Source: Mesorhabditis belari
Taxonomy: Eukaryota; Nematoda; Chromadorea; Rhabditida; Rhabditidae
DNA: 64,000 bases
Assembly (NCBI GenBank): GCA_958450365.1
Contig: CAUEEP010000740.1
Coordinates: forward strand, 611,501 to 675,500
Direction: 5' to 3'
Within the stretch, counting starts at the first letter, position 1. Each line of letters starts with the position of its first letter. Shown here in pieces: positions 12,787-24,439 of the stretch. The position numbers and the translations under genes were made by a program. Under the pieces are notes generated by a model that saw only the letters and a list, made by a program, of their open reading frames with translations, was not told where the DNA came from and made no database searches.

Positions 12787-14362
12787 TTATCCGACTGCAT
12801 AGATTTTTTCAGAAGCATCTCTCGTGTTTCGGACGGGTATATGGTCTTTAATGGCTGAAGACCAATCACCTCCATTTTCGTAGACATCGTGTAATATTCC
12901 TTGAACTGCGAGAAGAGTAAGAAACTTTGAGCCACTTTTCCATGTGATATACCTTAATTAAGAATCCAATTAGAACTTCGGAATGTTTTTAAATTTTTAA
13001 ATAATAGAATTTATCAGTCTGTTATCGAACATACGATTAAAAATTACCGATCTAACGGAAGCTTTTTACAAAGAATGCCATCTTGTAATGCTGTTTGTTT
13101 AGAGGCTTGTGGATGCAAGTTCTTTTCCACAGTTCGGTCCACAATTCCTCCTAACACAAAGATATCTTTCGAGTTGATCTAAAACACAGTGTGTTATATG
13201 TTATTTATTTATAACACGTTATTTATAACAACTATATATTTAAATTCACTTGAGTTAGCTCCTCATCAGCGTCTGGACTTAAATATATCAAATTTTGCTT
13301 TGGAAGCACGTCCACATAACTTGACTCAGAAACGATGACATTTATTTGATCCTTTGTAAAGAAACTGGCAAGGTGCTTCTCTTGAAGATCCAAAAACCTA
13401 AAAACTATTTGGGTAATTATAATTGTCACGAAAATGGCATTTGTGCTTGCCTTTTATCGTTCCCCCAATTCATAAAATAGAGTGGCCAAGGGTGCTGTAA
13501 TGTCTTGTTTGCAGAGATCAGATATTGCAACTAAGAATTTCAAATAAAATAAGCTTATTGAACAGCCTTAATGACAAAGAAAACTGTTATACCTGCATAG
13601 CAGTCAAGTTTGCACCCCGCGGTGAAAGTAGCGGAAAATAACGACAATCGACAACAAGCTTCGGATGTTCATCTAGACGAAATGGAATAAGTTGCCGAGC
13701 ACCGGAAATCTAAAATCAGAAATTTTATCTACAAAAGTTGTAAAAACGTATAATATATGAAATATTCATTTTAAAAATGACCTTATTTTCCCATCGTTTG
13801 AGTGCAAATCCGGGTATTGAAAGCAGTTGACAATCATCCTTCATAAATATCACTTTCGATGACGAATCGATCGATTTTTGGGCTTTCCTCGTTTTAGTTT
13901 TTTCATTTTCCAGCTTTTTCAAGAACTAAATAAGAGTCATAATTTGGTTTTCAAATGTATTTTTACTCGTAATTAACATACCTACTTTCAAATGTTCCAA
14001 TCGTTGCTTAATATTTTGGCATTCTATTAAAAACCGCCAATCCTGCAGTAAGAGACTTGACGGAAACAATGGTGACAGCTGCGATATTAATTGAACCTAA
14101 AGTTAACTACTTTAATTTTGTTTTTAGTTAATTAATTTTTGACGTGTTGTACATTACCTCCCGCTCCACGCTTCGACATCGTAATTTTTCGGTTTCATTT
14201 AAATCGTCAAGTAAAGAAGAAGGAATCCGAACTTGTTTAGGTGCCGCCAACCACTAAAAACAAGGAGGTGACTCTTAAATCTAAAACTTTACTTGCAACG
14301 GCGAAATCTCCGGCGGTTTCTTGACGACACCAGCTTTGAATAAAAACACTCGCGTCTGCCAT
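12787..14362 (-). CDS. TRMT10C: tRNA (guanine-9-N1)-methyltransferase, TRMT10C/MRPP1-like
   Basis: Nine or so exons. The C-terminal SPOUT domain is clear: LVVDCRYFPLLS, then QYLISANKTLQHPWPLYF, then NLIYLSPDADEEL, FVLGGIVDRTVEKN, KLPLDRYITWKSG, and FLTLLAVQGILHDVYENGGDW. VGGIVDRT-x-LPLD-x-LT is the TRMT10 signature, with the conserved Asp residues kept. The N-terminal ~150 residues and the SPDADEEL variant favour the mitochondrial TRMT10C branch, a subunit of protein-only RNase P, over the cytosolic TRMT10A. The intron at about 13397-13453 has a GC donor (aaaag/gcaagc). The first exon joint is weakly supported: it needs a GTTGCA donor. The start follows a tag acceptor directly. Confidence 0.85.
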
Positions 14363-15570
14363 CTAACACGCCTCAACCAATTACATATTGTTATCATCAA
14401 AAAACAAGAAATTTCAATCTGTAAATTCACATTTCCAAGTGAAAATATAAAAAGAAAGATTCGACCCGGACTTTTTGAATGTTATTTTTCCCGCCTAAAG
14501 GGCAGTTCTCTCCACTACTGATCCGATTCCCTCTCACCCCTCATTCCCCCTTTTTTCCTCACTGAGAGCCCGGAAATATTTGACCTTTCGCGTAAAATAA
14601 ACGTTAGAATGTGAATCAATCCCTTGAAATAACATTTTAAGAACATAATTTATTTACTCAATAGAATCATACACAATCGTTAGCTCAAATAGAAAGTACC
14701 AAAAACAACAAAAATGTACAAATCATTTTATTACAACCCCATATAAATGTGAGCAAAAACAAACTTCCAAATCAGATTCGGACTAGTATTGAAAGAATTA
14801 TAAAACCTCAAAGGCGATTTGATCAATTGAATTGAATTCGATAAAATATGCACTGATTAAGCAATAATGAACTTTGGCAATGATTTTTAAGCAGTTCATG
14901 CAAGAATCTAAGAAGGAGCTAACTTCGAACCAGGGGCAAAAAAGTTTCAAACGCGGCCACACTACCTACTAGGTCATCAGAGCACATTTAAGAAATGATG
15001 AGAAAAGCTTGTAACCAGGCAAAAAAGGCCAAATTTTGTATGCCAAATATCTCGCGTTACAAAAGCCTTCCAAAAAACTAAAAGTAGATTCAGAATCCCC
15101 GATGAAAACTATCAGAAGCCAGATCTCATGTGAAAACTCGAACTTGACTTGACAACATTCCCTAGCAAGCAAAAAAGATTCTTTATTAAAGGATTGACTA
15201 TTAAACTATAAAACGTCAAAATGTTTAAAGTTGTGAGAATTTTATGGCATAAATTATCTTAAGCTCAACGAAGTTTAATTACCTAGTCTAAGTTATAAAT
15301 TCAATCCAAATAACCTCCTAATTACAAGAAAAGATTATCAAAATTGTCACTACTTATGCAAAACGAATGTGAAAGAATGCTATTTTTCTCAAGAAAATTC
15401 TTATATAGACTTATATTCTTAAAGGCTCAAAACTCGGGGTATTCAGTCCACTAAGCTGAATATCCATAGTTAGTGCTTCTATTTTTAACCATCACCACAA
15501 AATTGCTTCTATTGGAGTCTGAGCTTCTATTAGAATAAATACGACAGCTACCAATACAGTCTGATCAATT
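14363..15570. other. Gene-free spacer, 1.2 kb
   Basis: Lies between the RING gene and the TRMT10C-like gene, both on the minus strand. AT-rich, with no exon chain or inverted repeat I could identify. It presumably holds the 3' end of one transcript and the promoter of the next, so any operon to the right probably ends here. Confidence 0.4.
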
Positions 15571-17090
15571 CTAAAACACATCTTTTACAGCGAAGACATT
15601 CGGGATGCAAGCCGGTTTGCGGATCTGCCTTCTAAATTAAAATTTAAAAGTTTGAGGACTGTCATCTACGTAGGTTTTTTGAGAATAATAAAAAACTCAC
15701 GAGCTTCCAACGATTGCTTTTTTCATCTTTATCTTCGAATGCCCAATACGTCTTATTAATTTTCCCTGTGGGTAAACATTGTCCATAGACGCACCTAAAC
15801 TTTGTAATAAAAGAATTGCAACTGAATAATTAACATACCCGTGGTTACTTGTCTTTTAAATAGTACTTACTCTAAAGTTACTTACCCGCATGGATGTGCA
15901 CAAAAAAGGTTTGCCCTCTTTCTCCAAATAACAACCATCGATCACACAACAAGAACTTAAATAACGTACACGAAAATGTGGACCTAAATATCAAAGATTA
16001 ATATAACAAATACGTATAGATGCTACCATGCCGTTGACAGTTTGGACATTTTCCTTGTAGGCGGGGCAAACATTTATAACAAACCATGTGACCACACTTG
16101 TAGGAGTGGTCAATCAAATTCTCACTACCTAAATGTGCATATTTCGAGATGTCAATTGAAAGAGAAAACTTACAAATGCAACATATACTTTCATCTAAAA
16201 TTCCAAAGCGTTGTTGAGTCAGTTCATAAAGCGATTTTTCTTTTTCACCCAAAAAGTGCAACAGTTTCTAAAACCATTCTATCGCTTAAACATTAAATAA
16301 CCAAACCTTCGGATGTGCAAAACAGATGTAATAATCGATATTCCCTTCCACTCCGCAACTGACCCATTGTGAAGCAATTTTATCCCGAATTCTAAATAAA
16401 TTTTATGATGCTCAAAGTATATTGTTGAAAAATAAATATGTATTGGGATTCCGCATAATAAAGCCATCTAACAAACCTCATTCGATAGATCAAATATGGA
16501 ATGGTCTCGAAATGGATTTCTATCGTATCACCGAAATTTATACGTGCTTGATCAATCGTTTTTCCCGCTCCCACGATCGAAGGGATCGAAGGATATCTAG
16601 AAAATTGCTGTTTATTGCTAAAATTCTTAACCTGACTCCAGTTTTTGAATCAATGGATATATTTCACGTTCTTCATGATTTCTAACCAGGTTCATTGGAT
16701 CTCTTTCATTTCGGAATGGAATTAAACCCAAAATCGGAAACGTGAGCTCTTTTCCATCTACAATTGTCTAAATGAACATCATTAGTATGTCAAGCTCTTT
16801 GATAAGCCAAGTTACTTCAGAAGGCCGGTAGATCATAAATAGAGAAAATGAACCATCGCTTCGTCGAAGATTATTTATTGATTCATCGAGCATAGTCCAC
16901 ACATTTTTTTCAAACCTCTAAAATCAAGTATGCAAAACGATTGTAAAATAACCCTTACCCCGGCTTCACACTCAAGCTGGATGACATTCTAAAATTTTAA
17001 AGTTATAAATCGTTCATTGAATAAAACTGCGTTGCGATTTTATTTTAATGTATAAAAAATTAAAAACAAACCAACCAGCGGAAGCGACAT
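15571..17090 (-). CDS. RING-finger protein with Cys-rich C-terminus (putative E3 ligase)
   Basis: About eleven short exons, about 300 residues. The start MSLPL lies directly behind a tag acceptor. The middle has a helical region (WTMLDESINNLRRSDGS), then GDTIEIHFETIPYLIYR. A C3HC4-like RING follows in exons at ~16190-16270 and ~16026-16140: CCIC, then HSYKCGH, CYKC and CPNC. Downstream, two more Cys-rich stretches (SSCCVIDGCY; CVYGQCLP; PECLRCKRC) make up the C-terminus. RING proteins pass ubiquitin from an E2 to a substrate; the substrate cannot be inferred. The N-terminal region is not one I recognise. The intron after DPMNL is resolved by a 55-nt intron that keeps frame. It lies ~235 bp downstream of the RAP-domain gene. 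Confidence 0.75.
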
Positions 17091-17323
17091 CTATTTTTTT
17101 GCGAAGTCTCGGTGATTCGACTTCTTTTTCAAGTGCAGCCAAAAACTACTAAATTACGATCAAAAATTACAAACTTTCTCAAACGACTTTTATGATAGAG
17201 GCTTGCACAAAATGACGTTTCATCAACATAGTTTTTATGAAGTAACAACTTTTTATTAAACCATAGAAACAAATGATACACTGAACTAACTAAATACCCT
17301 AACTAAAACAAAAATCACGATAA

Positions 17324-20300
17324 CTAGCATGATTGCAAAAATCTATACAGAAATTCTTTTTTCAAATAAGATATTGTTTCTGAAATTTCAGCATGTTGCC
17401 TCAGCTCGGTATCAAGAATGACGAGCGGATTGTAACCTGAATAATTGATTAAATTAAAAAAAAACAAAAACAAAAAAAATACCTTCCATTCTTAACAATT
17501 GAATCCCCATCTGATGAAACCCAAGAAGACGTGACTCTCTACCGTGATCATCATCCACATCGGTGTCTTTTTTATTGCTTGTTGTCAAATCGTATGTGTA
17601 ATGAATCTAAAAGTATATATGTCGTAGCCGATTATGAATCAAATGATTTCGCTAGCGAAAATCATAATCGAAAAACATTCATAACCGGCTAGCCGATTAT
17701 GAATGAAAGTAGCCTTTTCTAGAAATTTGTCGTCAAATGCAAATTATTTTTTATATTGTAGTTGGTAAAACCCCAATTCCCCCAGTTCGAGTACGGATCG
17801 GCAACTTTCCCATTTCGACCCAGAATTTAAATGTTTTGAACCGTAATACGTTACTAGTTACCACTTGTTAATCATGCTTTATAGATTTTGATACCGTCTG
17901 CTGACAAATACAATGAAATCGTTGTGAAAATCAAAGAATTCAGCGAGAGAAACGATAAGAAGAAAAAATGACGCGATGATTGTCAATTTGCTAAATCGTT
18001 TCTCTCTTCGATACGAACAGGACCAGGCGAATCTCTACAGTCACGGAAGCGGGCAAAAAAATCAACCAAAGCGAGTGGTCAAGAAGGAGAAGCTCTTTAA
18101 TCTACTGATGGACATTCACAAACGACTAGGACACGCTGGGCGCGATATTATGTGGAAGGAACTTAGCGACTCATGGAATTTCAAAGGAGATTATTGAAAT
18201 ATTTGTCAAGCTTTGTGATGAATGCGAGCTGAAGAAGGGATCAAGGAATCAATTCGAACCGGCCTATAATAATTTCATCACCGCTGAAGAAGTGCCACAT
18301 GTTGAGACGTCGTTTCGAGCCGCTGTTGGAGCCGAGTCTTTGACTGGATCGCAAGGTGAGTTTATTTTAATCTAGTTCAGCGATATTAAGTCAAATTCAT
18401 TTAAAAATTAATACTATTTTTTATTTTCGGCCATAAGCATTGCAACTGCACAAATGGATGTTTGAATGGACGGTGTGCCTGTCGAAAGCCAACGTCCTCT
18501 GTAATAGCCGATGTCACCATAGCAATTCCTCCTTGAACAAGGGATAATTTTGTAAACCTTTGCTAATCTTTTGGCTTGTTAATTTTGTTATTGTTGTTAT
18601 GTTTGTCGTTATTGTTTAACTCTAAAAAATTTGTTGATATGTTTTTGTTTAAATTCAATAAACGTGGTTAAAACGTCAGGAGTTACCTTGACAACAACAG
18701 CACTAAACAATTAAATATCAACATAATAATTTGCATTTGACGACAAATTTCTAGAAAAGGCTACTTTCATTCATAATCGGCTAGCCGATTATGATTTTCG
18801 CTAGCGAAATTATTTGATTCATAATCGGCTACGACATATAGATTTAGTTATTGATATTTGCAAAGAAAAACTTAAGTTAATTATGAAGAGTTAAAAACTC
18901 AACCTGATTCCAAGGAAAATAGAGGATTGGTCTGGTCTTTTTGTCCGTGATGTCATTTGCCCATTCATTAACCGCAATGCATTTTGTTGAGCCGAATTCC
19001 ACTGGCTAAAAGTTAGAACGTCGCTCGATTAAAAGCTACATCAGTTGATAAAATTCAAGCAAGATATTGTTTCTCATCGTTTTTACCTTGATTTCAGCCT
19101 CAACATATGTGCCGCTTTCATGTAAACGAGGAGCCCGACAATGACTTAAAGGTGTCACCTAAAGATATTCCGTTGTCATAAACACGTGTCTGAAAACTTG
19201 CCTTATAAAGAATATCAAGAAAATCGCCCTCTTCTTTTGAGTTGCCACCATATTTCAGTTTTCTAGCGATTTGTGTCTAAAGCGGCTATAAGATTAGGTA
19301 TAGTTATGCTTGAAAGCTTCACCATTTCTGGAATTGCTCGAAATTCTTTGGCAAGATCAAAAGTCGGTCCGTGATAGTCTTGTATGCAGTTTTTCACGTA
19401 ACTGTTTATACGCATTATGCGCAAAAGATGGTACATCGTGTTCTCCGGTGATTGCCTAAAATTCCAGGCGGTTTAATCAAAACTAATCATTACTTCAATG
19501 AGTTGCATAGATGGGCGACAAAATCCTTGTTTAATATAGTTTCTGCAAGATGACCAGGCAACACCCCATAATATGCCAATGATGTCATGCTAAAATTAGC
19601 TTTAAAAGGCGGTTGTTAACTAAAAGTTACCTGGAAAGCCAAACATTCTCCGATTTGGCTTTCTGTTTATCGAGAATTTTTGCTAATCGTGTCGCAAGCT
19701 CTCTGCCATGCTTAAAATTCAGGCTGCAATTAGCAATGCCGAAAATCGCATACTTTGTCTACTACACCCAGATGAGCCATTCCACTGACAAATAATCCAA
19801 TCTTCTCGACATCTTTGGACGCAAACTTTTCTACCACCCACTGACCTAGCATATTCCACAAAGTGGGATTGGCGACTCGCAAGCTAAAATTAAATAATAT
19901 TTTTCATATGGGTTATGTACCGGGTTAAAGAATTAGCAAGTGATGTGACTTGATTCCAATCTTTAAGCTCCATCAGACCCTTTTCGTTGAGATCATTGAC
20001 AATCTACATATAATTTTCAAGAATATATATCATTAGAAATGCAAACCTTCCTAATAATCCGAGCATCAAAGATATGTAGGCGACACAAAGAGGTTAATAA
20101 GATCACGCCTTGATTGACACTTAAGGACTGCGAGCTAAAACATGTAGGTAATTATGCAAGAGCCGTGCGTACTTTAGTGGTGGGGGCCACCTATATCTTC
20201 GAGATTCTCACTTTTTCCGGGGTAAACGAGTACGCTGGGCACGAATTTCGCATTTTTAGCATAGATTTGCTTTTAAAAAGCCGACTTTCGACCTCGAAAG

Positions 20301-21878
20301 ATTTAGTCACAGTTTAATGGCTTATAGTTGAGCTACACTTAGCCAGGCCCGGGGTGAGGGTATGTGCTGCAAGCTCTCTAGAGATAGCTCAGGGACATCC
20401 CCAACTACTTCCCAAAGAGCTTGCAGCACCCACCCCCAACCTGGGCCTGCTTAAGTACGCCTCAACTATGCGCCATTACGGCTAAACAAAGCCAAATGTA
20501 AACACATAAATTTATACATAAAGACCAAATTTACATATCAACAAAAGCTTTGATTTTGCATTACTTCCGAGGTCGAAAAAGTCAGGTTTTTAAAGTAAAT
20601 CTATGCTAAAAATAGAAACTCGTGCTCATTACTCGTTTAAAAAAAAAAGTGAAAATATCGAAGATATAGGTGCCCTCCAACCACCAAAGTATCAAGTCGT
20701 GCACTAACTATAGGTTTCATCATAGACTTAACCTTGCAGTCACTCACCTCATGACTATCCGGTTTATAGCTTGATCAATACACTCCTTATCTCGATTTCC
20801 TCTCGATGCAAACTGTTCGATTAGTGAAACTAATTCGTCAACATTCATCACTGGCAATAACTTTTTAGCCGAACTTGCAATCTAAATCAATTTCTTTTTA
20901 GTTTATATCATGAAAGAGTACCAATTTTAGCGAATCGGAGTTATTTGGCAAAGAACTTTTTTAGTATACCAAGTAGTTGACGTGGCATTGACGTGGTACT
21001 AAAAATGAAGCTATAAGAATTGAATCAAATATTAACCTGATTCGCTTTGACAGCTCTGAATGAAGTTTTTCTTGAATTGATGAAGGGAAATAGTATTGAG
21101 CTTTTTCGCGGCAGACATTAAACGAATTAACACATCAACGTTGATATCGCAATTTTCTTGCTAAAATCAAGTTCATATAGCAAGTTATTTTTTCAGAAAA
21201 GTTACCTCGGTCAATTCTTTGAACTTTTTGTAATAATGCCTCAAACAAAGGCGACTTTGAGTTCCCAATTGTTGTTTCAATCATTACAGCAAGCGCAGTG
21301 CTTAAATCCTCTTCATTGAGCTTCAATGTATCATCCGGATCAAATTCAACCTTTTGAATTAACCTGAAAAGCTATGTATTTTAAACTGCAAAATTAAAAT
21401 TTACTCGCGAACAAGAGTCGTTCGTTTTTCTCTATATTGTAACTTTTTGCGACATGCAGTAGCTCCAACGCTTCATTGAGGTTTATCTTTGGTGAATTCG
21501 CCAGCTAAACAGTTGTTTAAGTTGTGCTTGCATGGAGAAAAGATACTTGGCTAAAGCCGCTTTTGCTTGGCAATCTTGAAGTGGTTGGTGATTTATCATT
21601 TGAATCTAAAATTTATTATTGTATAAATCTATTTAACATAAAATTTTACTCGAAGTCGGATTTTCGCTGAGAAGATTGTCAACTAAACTTTCAAAGACGT
21701 TTTCTTTTGTAGCAACTGACGACAGTGACTGAAAATCAGGTACGGTCCTTTAGAAACATGAAATAAAACCAAAATCGAACTTTGCGTAAACATGAAAGCT
21801 CACCCTGCAAGCAACGTAATTTCTACTCAAAACACTTAATCGCCTCATAACCCGAGACTCGTTCGCCCTGCAAAACAT
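17324..21878 (-). CDS. FASTK/RAP-type mitochondrial RNA-binding protein (putative)
   Basis: A long gene of more than fifteen exons, roughly 600-700 residues. The N-terminus is Arg-rich without acids (MRRLSVLSRNYVACR), as in a mitochondrial presequence. The body is a run of helical repeats of FASTK flavour (for example NVDELVSLIEQFASRGN; NSLTRLRVANPTLWNMLGQW; GLFVSGMAHLG). The C-terminus (GYNPLVILDTELRQH ... ISYLKKEFL) looks like a RAP domain, a restriction-endonuclease-like fold found in organelle RNA-processing proteins. Family assignment rests on this overall pattern, not on a decisive motif. Two introns are swollen by mobile sequence: 17617-18840 and about 20140-20740. The start is 142 nt downstream of the RRP41 stop, which fits an operon. 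Confidence 0.62.
17617..18840 (+). mobile_element. 1.2-kb inverted-repeat element carrying an integrase-like fragment
   Basis: Ends are ~120-140-bp inverted repeats (left tatatgtcgtagccgatt, right its complement ending at 18840). The left arm has an extra ~18 bp. It lies inside an intron of the RAP gene and runs antisense to it. Plus-strand coding inside: a basic segment, then an H2C2-type integrase zinc-binding motif (IHKRLGHAGRDIMWKEL at ~18114-18170, then CDECELKK at ~18216). A one-base frame change at about 18172-18182 separates the two. After a possible intron (18357-18438) comes a Cys-rich CNCTNGCLNGRCACRK tail and a stop. No catalytic DDE core lies between. The motifs resemble KRBA2-type transposon integrases, so this looks like an internally deleted, nonautonomous copy. 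Confidence 0.7.
20130..20725. repeat. Palindromic insertion in a RAP-gene intron
   Basis: Diverged inverted arms (gcgtactttagtggtggggg on the left; ccaaccaccaaagtatcaag on the right), with an inner, better-conserved palindrome around the word gtgctgcaagctct and its complement near 20370-20430. About 600 bp, filling the intron between exons at ~20740-20880 and ~20060-20135. No coding content. Confidence 0.7.
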
Positions 21879-22019
21879 CGACTAATTGTTAAATTATTCA
21901 CTAGTTTCAAATAGTTCCATTGCACCAAATAAAGTGTAATCACATTTAAAAACGTCGACAAAAGATTTATTCAAAAACTGATAAAATAATAAAAATTAAC
22001 AACAACTAAGCAAAAGGAC

Positions 22020-23051
22020 CTAAGAAATCGGAATTGTATGAAGCAAATGGTCGCGAATCGCAGTGTGTAGACATTCGTGAACCGCCAAACACATAGCCTT
22101 AAAGTCAATATTCACTCAAAACAAAAAAAAATTATTACTTTGCCGGTATTGAGCAAATTTGGAAGGTGGGCAACATGCACTCGATTCTGTAATTCTACAA
22201 GAACACACTCATCTCGACCAGAAATTGTAGCCAACTGAAAAGATCGTGCATTTGTGGGTAAAATCAAATATCAACCGTTATTCGAGGAACAAGATCGTTC
22301 TCTTCTCGGTTATTCAAATCGCAAATGACCGTTCCTTCAGCTATTCCACAAGTAGTCGCCGATACAACACCTTTCATTGGGATTCCGGCGTCACATAGAG
22401 CCAACGTTGCTGCATTGATGCAAGTTGATAGAAGGGAGCCGTCTTCCTTAAAAGTTACCTATTAACCCAAGTCCGACATAAAATGGCACAACCTCAATTA
22501 CCATTAGATGAATATCAATTTGCGAACGAGGGGAAATTCGTTGTAAAGACTGCGGTTTCAAAAGTTTTTTCAACGAGCCTTTCAACATCGCCGCTTTTTC
22601 TATCTTTTCCGGTCCGTCTGAAAGTTGCCATTATACAAAAAAAAAGTAGCGCATAAATCAAAAGCCAAACTAATTTGCTTACTTCTTCATATTGTTTTGT
22701 TTTTTCGAACGGCTTTTAAGAAAGCGTTCATATTGGCAGTTGATAAAGCAACGATCGTCTTGCATTCGAGAACGCTGCGTTGCCTCATGTGGACCATAAA
22801 CATGGCATATTACCTAAAAATAGAGCCCTTTATAAAAATTTCGAAAATCCTTTACTTGCGTATTGCCTTGAACAAGATAAGCCGCCCCTCCGAGCTGGCA
22901 TCCATGCCCTAATTGAGCAGAAATATTTCGAATCTAAACTATTGGGTTTCCGCTATCCGCTAAAGCCTAAACAATTTTAGCTCAGCAAAAGCAAAACCTG
23001 TTGTGCTTTGCGCCCATCACAACGAAAACCGTGCTCATTGATGATTTTCAT
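22020..23051 (-). CDS. exos-4.1: Exosome RNase PH-like subunit RRP41 (EXOSC4)
   Basis: About seven exons, roughly 245 residues. Motifs in family order: MKIINEHGFRCDGRKAQQ at the start (RxDGR signature), GGAAYLVQGNTQ, VYGPHEATQRSR, DDRCFINCQY, RKSGDVERLVEKTFETAV, PRSQIDIHLMVIE, GSLLSTCINAATLALCDAGIP, then ATTCGIAEGTVICDLN and a C-terminal LVELQNRVHVAHLPN. RRP41 is a ring subunit of the RNA exosome in nucleus and cytosol. One break: between TETAV...NFP and RSQID the frame shifts, and is restored if one base of the GGGG run (plus strand) at 22530-22533 is ignored. Flanking motifs are intact, so I read this as a sequence error or a very recent mutation. The start lies 44 nt beyond the TIM10B stop. 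Confidence 0.9.
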
Positions 23052-23094
23052 TTTTCTCCTTGAAGGATTCCTATTAAAAATATAACTGTAACAT

Positions 23095-23942
23095 TTAAAA
23101 ACGCAAATTTACTTTTACACTCTCGGTTCCTGTAGGTTGTCCTTGCTTGAATAAAAGTTTGGGCCCAAGTTCAGCAAAACTTAGCATCAAACGACGATTC
23201 CACTCGCATAGACTTGTCAATACCTAAATTGAAAAAGTACAGATATGACAAACGATCAGCTTCTCCAAATCGACAGGATCCTTGGTGCTTTGGTGGCTGG
23301 GAGGGGCCACTTTTGTTGGCTTCGTCGAATCTAGTGTTTTGAGCAGTTCGTGTCGATACTTTTCTTCGATTTCAGGGTAATTATATATGCTGAAGCGATT
23401 GTTGCTAATTTTATAGTATTTCCAACATGTTTCAAGCTAATATTGTAGCTTTCAAGTGACATCAGCTTTGTGATAACGTTCGGTGGTTAAAGTACAGCAG
23501 GCTAGAACACAGGGCAAACCATCAAATAGGATTATCAAAACGTGCTTAAATTAGCACCAATCGCTTCAGCATATATCTCTTTCTTCAGAATAAAAGAGAA
23601 GTATCGACAAAACACTAGATTCGACTAAGCAAGCCAAAAGTGGTCCCTCTCCGGTACCGGATCCTTTTATAATCCCTATATGATTACAGCAACTTGTCAT
23701 GTTCTGCAGTCAACATATATTATAAACGAAAAAACTCACACTTATTGACACAGTCCTGTTCCTGTACTAATGGCTTATGGGCGTTGAAGTCACTGATGCA
23801 ATTGTTGAAGCAACGCTCCGTCAAGGTGTTATACACGGTAAGAAACTCACGTAACTAAAAGGCAACTTTCATAAACGTACAAAGTAAAACTTTCTGTAGT
23901 TTCGAAAATAGCTACCTGTGAGATATCCTGAATTTGGCTCAT
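23095..23942 (-). CDS. TIMM10B: Small Tim chaperone, TIM10B/Tim9b-like
   Basis: Exons at about 23916-23942, 23743-23867 and 23095-23227, roughly 90 residues. The start MSQIQDISQ leads into LREFLTVYNTLTERCFNNC and, after a spacer, CVNKC: the twin Cx3C pattern of the small Tim family, which ferries hydrophobic precursors across the mitochondrial intermembrane space. The REFLTVYN wording and long Lys-rich tail (KLLFKQGQPTGTESVK) favour TIM10B over TIM9 or TIM10. In the last exon the frame opens as IDKSMRV and then continues in the other frame as NRRLMLSFAELGPK; ignoring one base of the CC pair at 23200-23201 (plus) restores a family-like sequence. The second intron has been enlarged by the palindrome at 23276-23664. 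Confidence 0.85.
23276..23664. repeat. Palindromic insertion in the TIM10B-like gene intron
   Basis: Arms of ~130 bp with a few mismatches; the outer ends are both ggatcc, with agggaccacttttg-like inner sequence. The core holds cgcttcagcatata and its complement. About 390 bp, inside an intron otherwise of ordinary size. No coding content. Confidence 0.75.
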
Positions 23943-24439
23943 ACACGGAACGCTGGCTAGCGAACCTAAAAAAGAGATGTAAGATAGCAAAAAACATTAA
24001 AACACAAAAGAAAAAGGTGTGAAACGCAAAAAAAACTACAATTTGAGAAGCAGTGGGGAGAGAAAATCCTAATTTGCTTTTGATAAGCACAGAGCTTTCC
24101 GTATAAAACTCTCATCACTTAAAGTTTAAACTGAAGATCTGTTTTTAATAACCTATCCTTTTTGTAGGGTATTTTAGTGAGATTATGAATTTTGTTGCTT
24201 GAGTTCTTGCTTATGCTTTGAAAACGACATCTTTTGGGTAAGATTTTTCTCTGCTTTTTATTATGTGGGCGATAATGTGCATAGTCAATACGAGTAGCCC
24301 TTTTCATATAATTTCCCCCGTATACAGCGTTTAGTTTGAAAAAATTAACTTCAATATCTAATTTTAATTACCCATCGATTATTTTTCTTTTGTGCTTTTA
24401 TTCTTGAAGTCTCTTATAATTGTTGAAATTTTAGGAAGG
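23943..24439. promoter_or_regulatory. Divergent promoter region between TIM10B-like and MRPL45 genes
   Basis: Head-to-head spacing of ~500 bp between the minus-strand TIM10B cluster and the plus-strand MRPL45-LEO1 pair. The right end holds a trans-splice-like acceptor (gaaattttag) five bases before the MRPL45 start. No defined transcription-factor site could be supported by eye. Open frames here (one with a hydrophobic stretch at 23869-24090) lack splice or family support. Confidence 0.45.

Noticed and set aside
22625..22980. Two plus-strand frames of 95 and 66 residues
   Set aside because: Antisense to RRP41 exons that carry family motifs.
23869..24090. Minus-strand 73-residue hydrophobic frame
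   Set aside because: It overlaps the first TIM10B exon in another frame and lies in the divergent promoter region.
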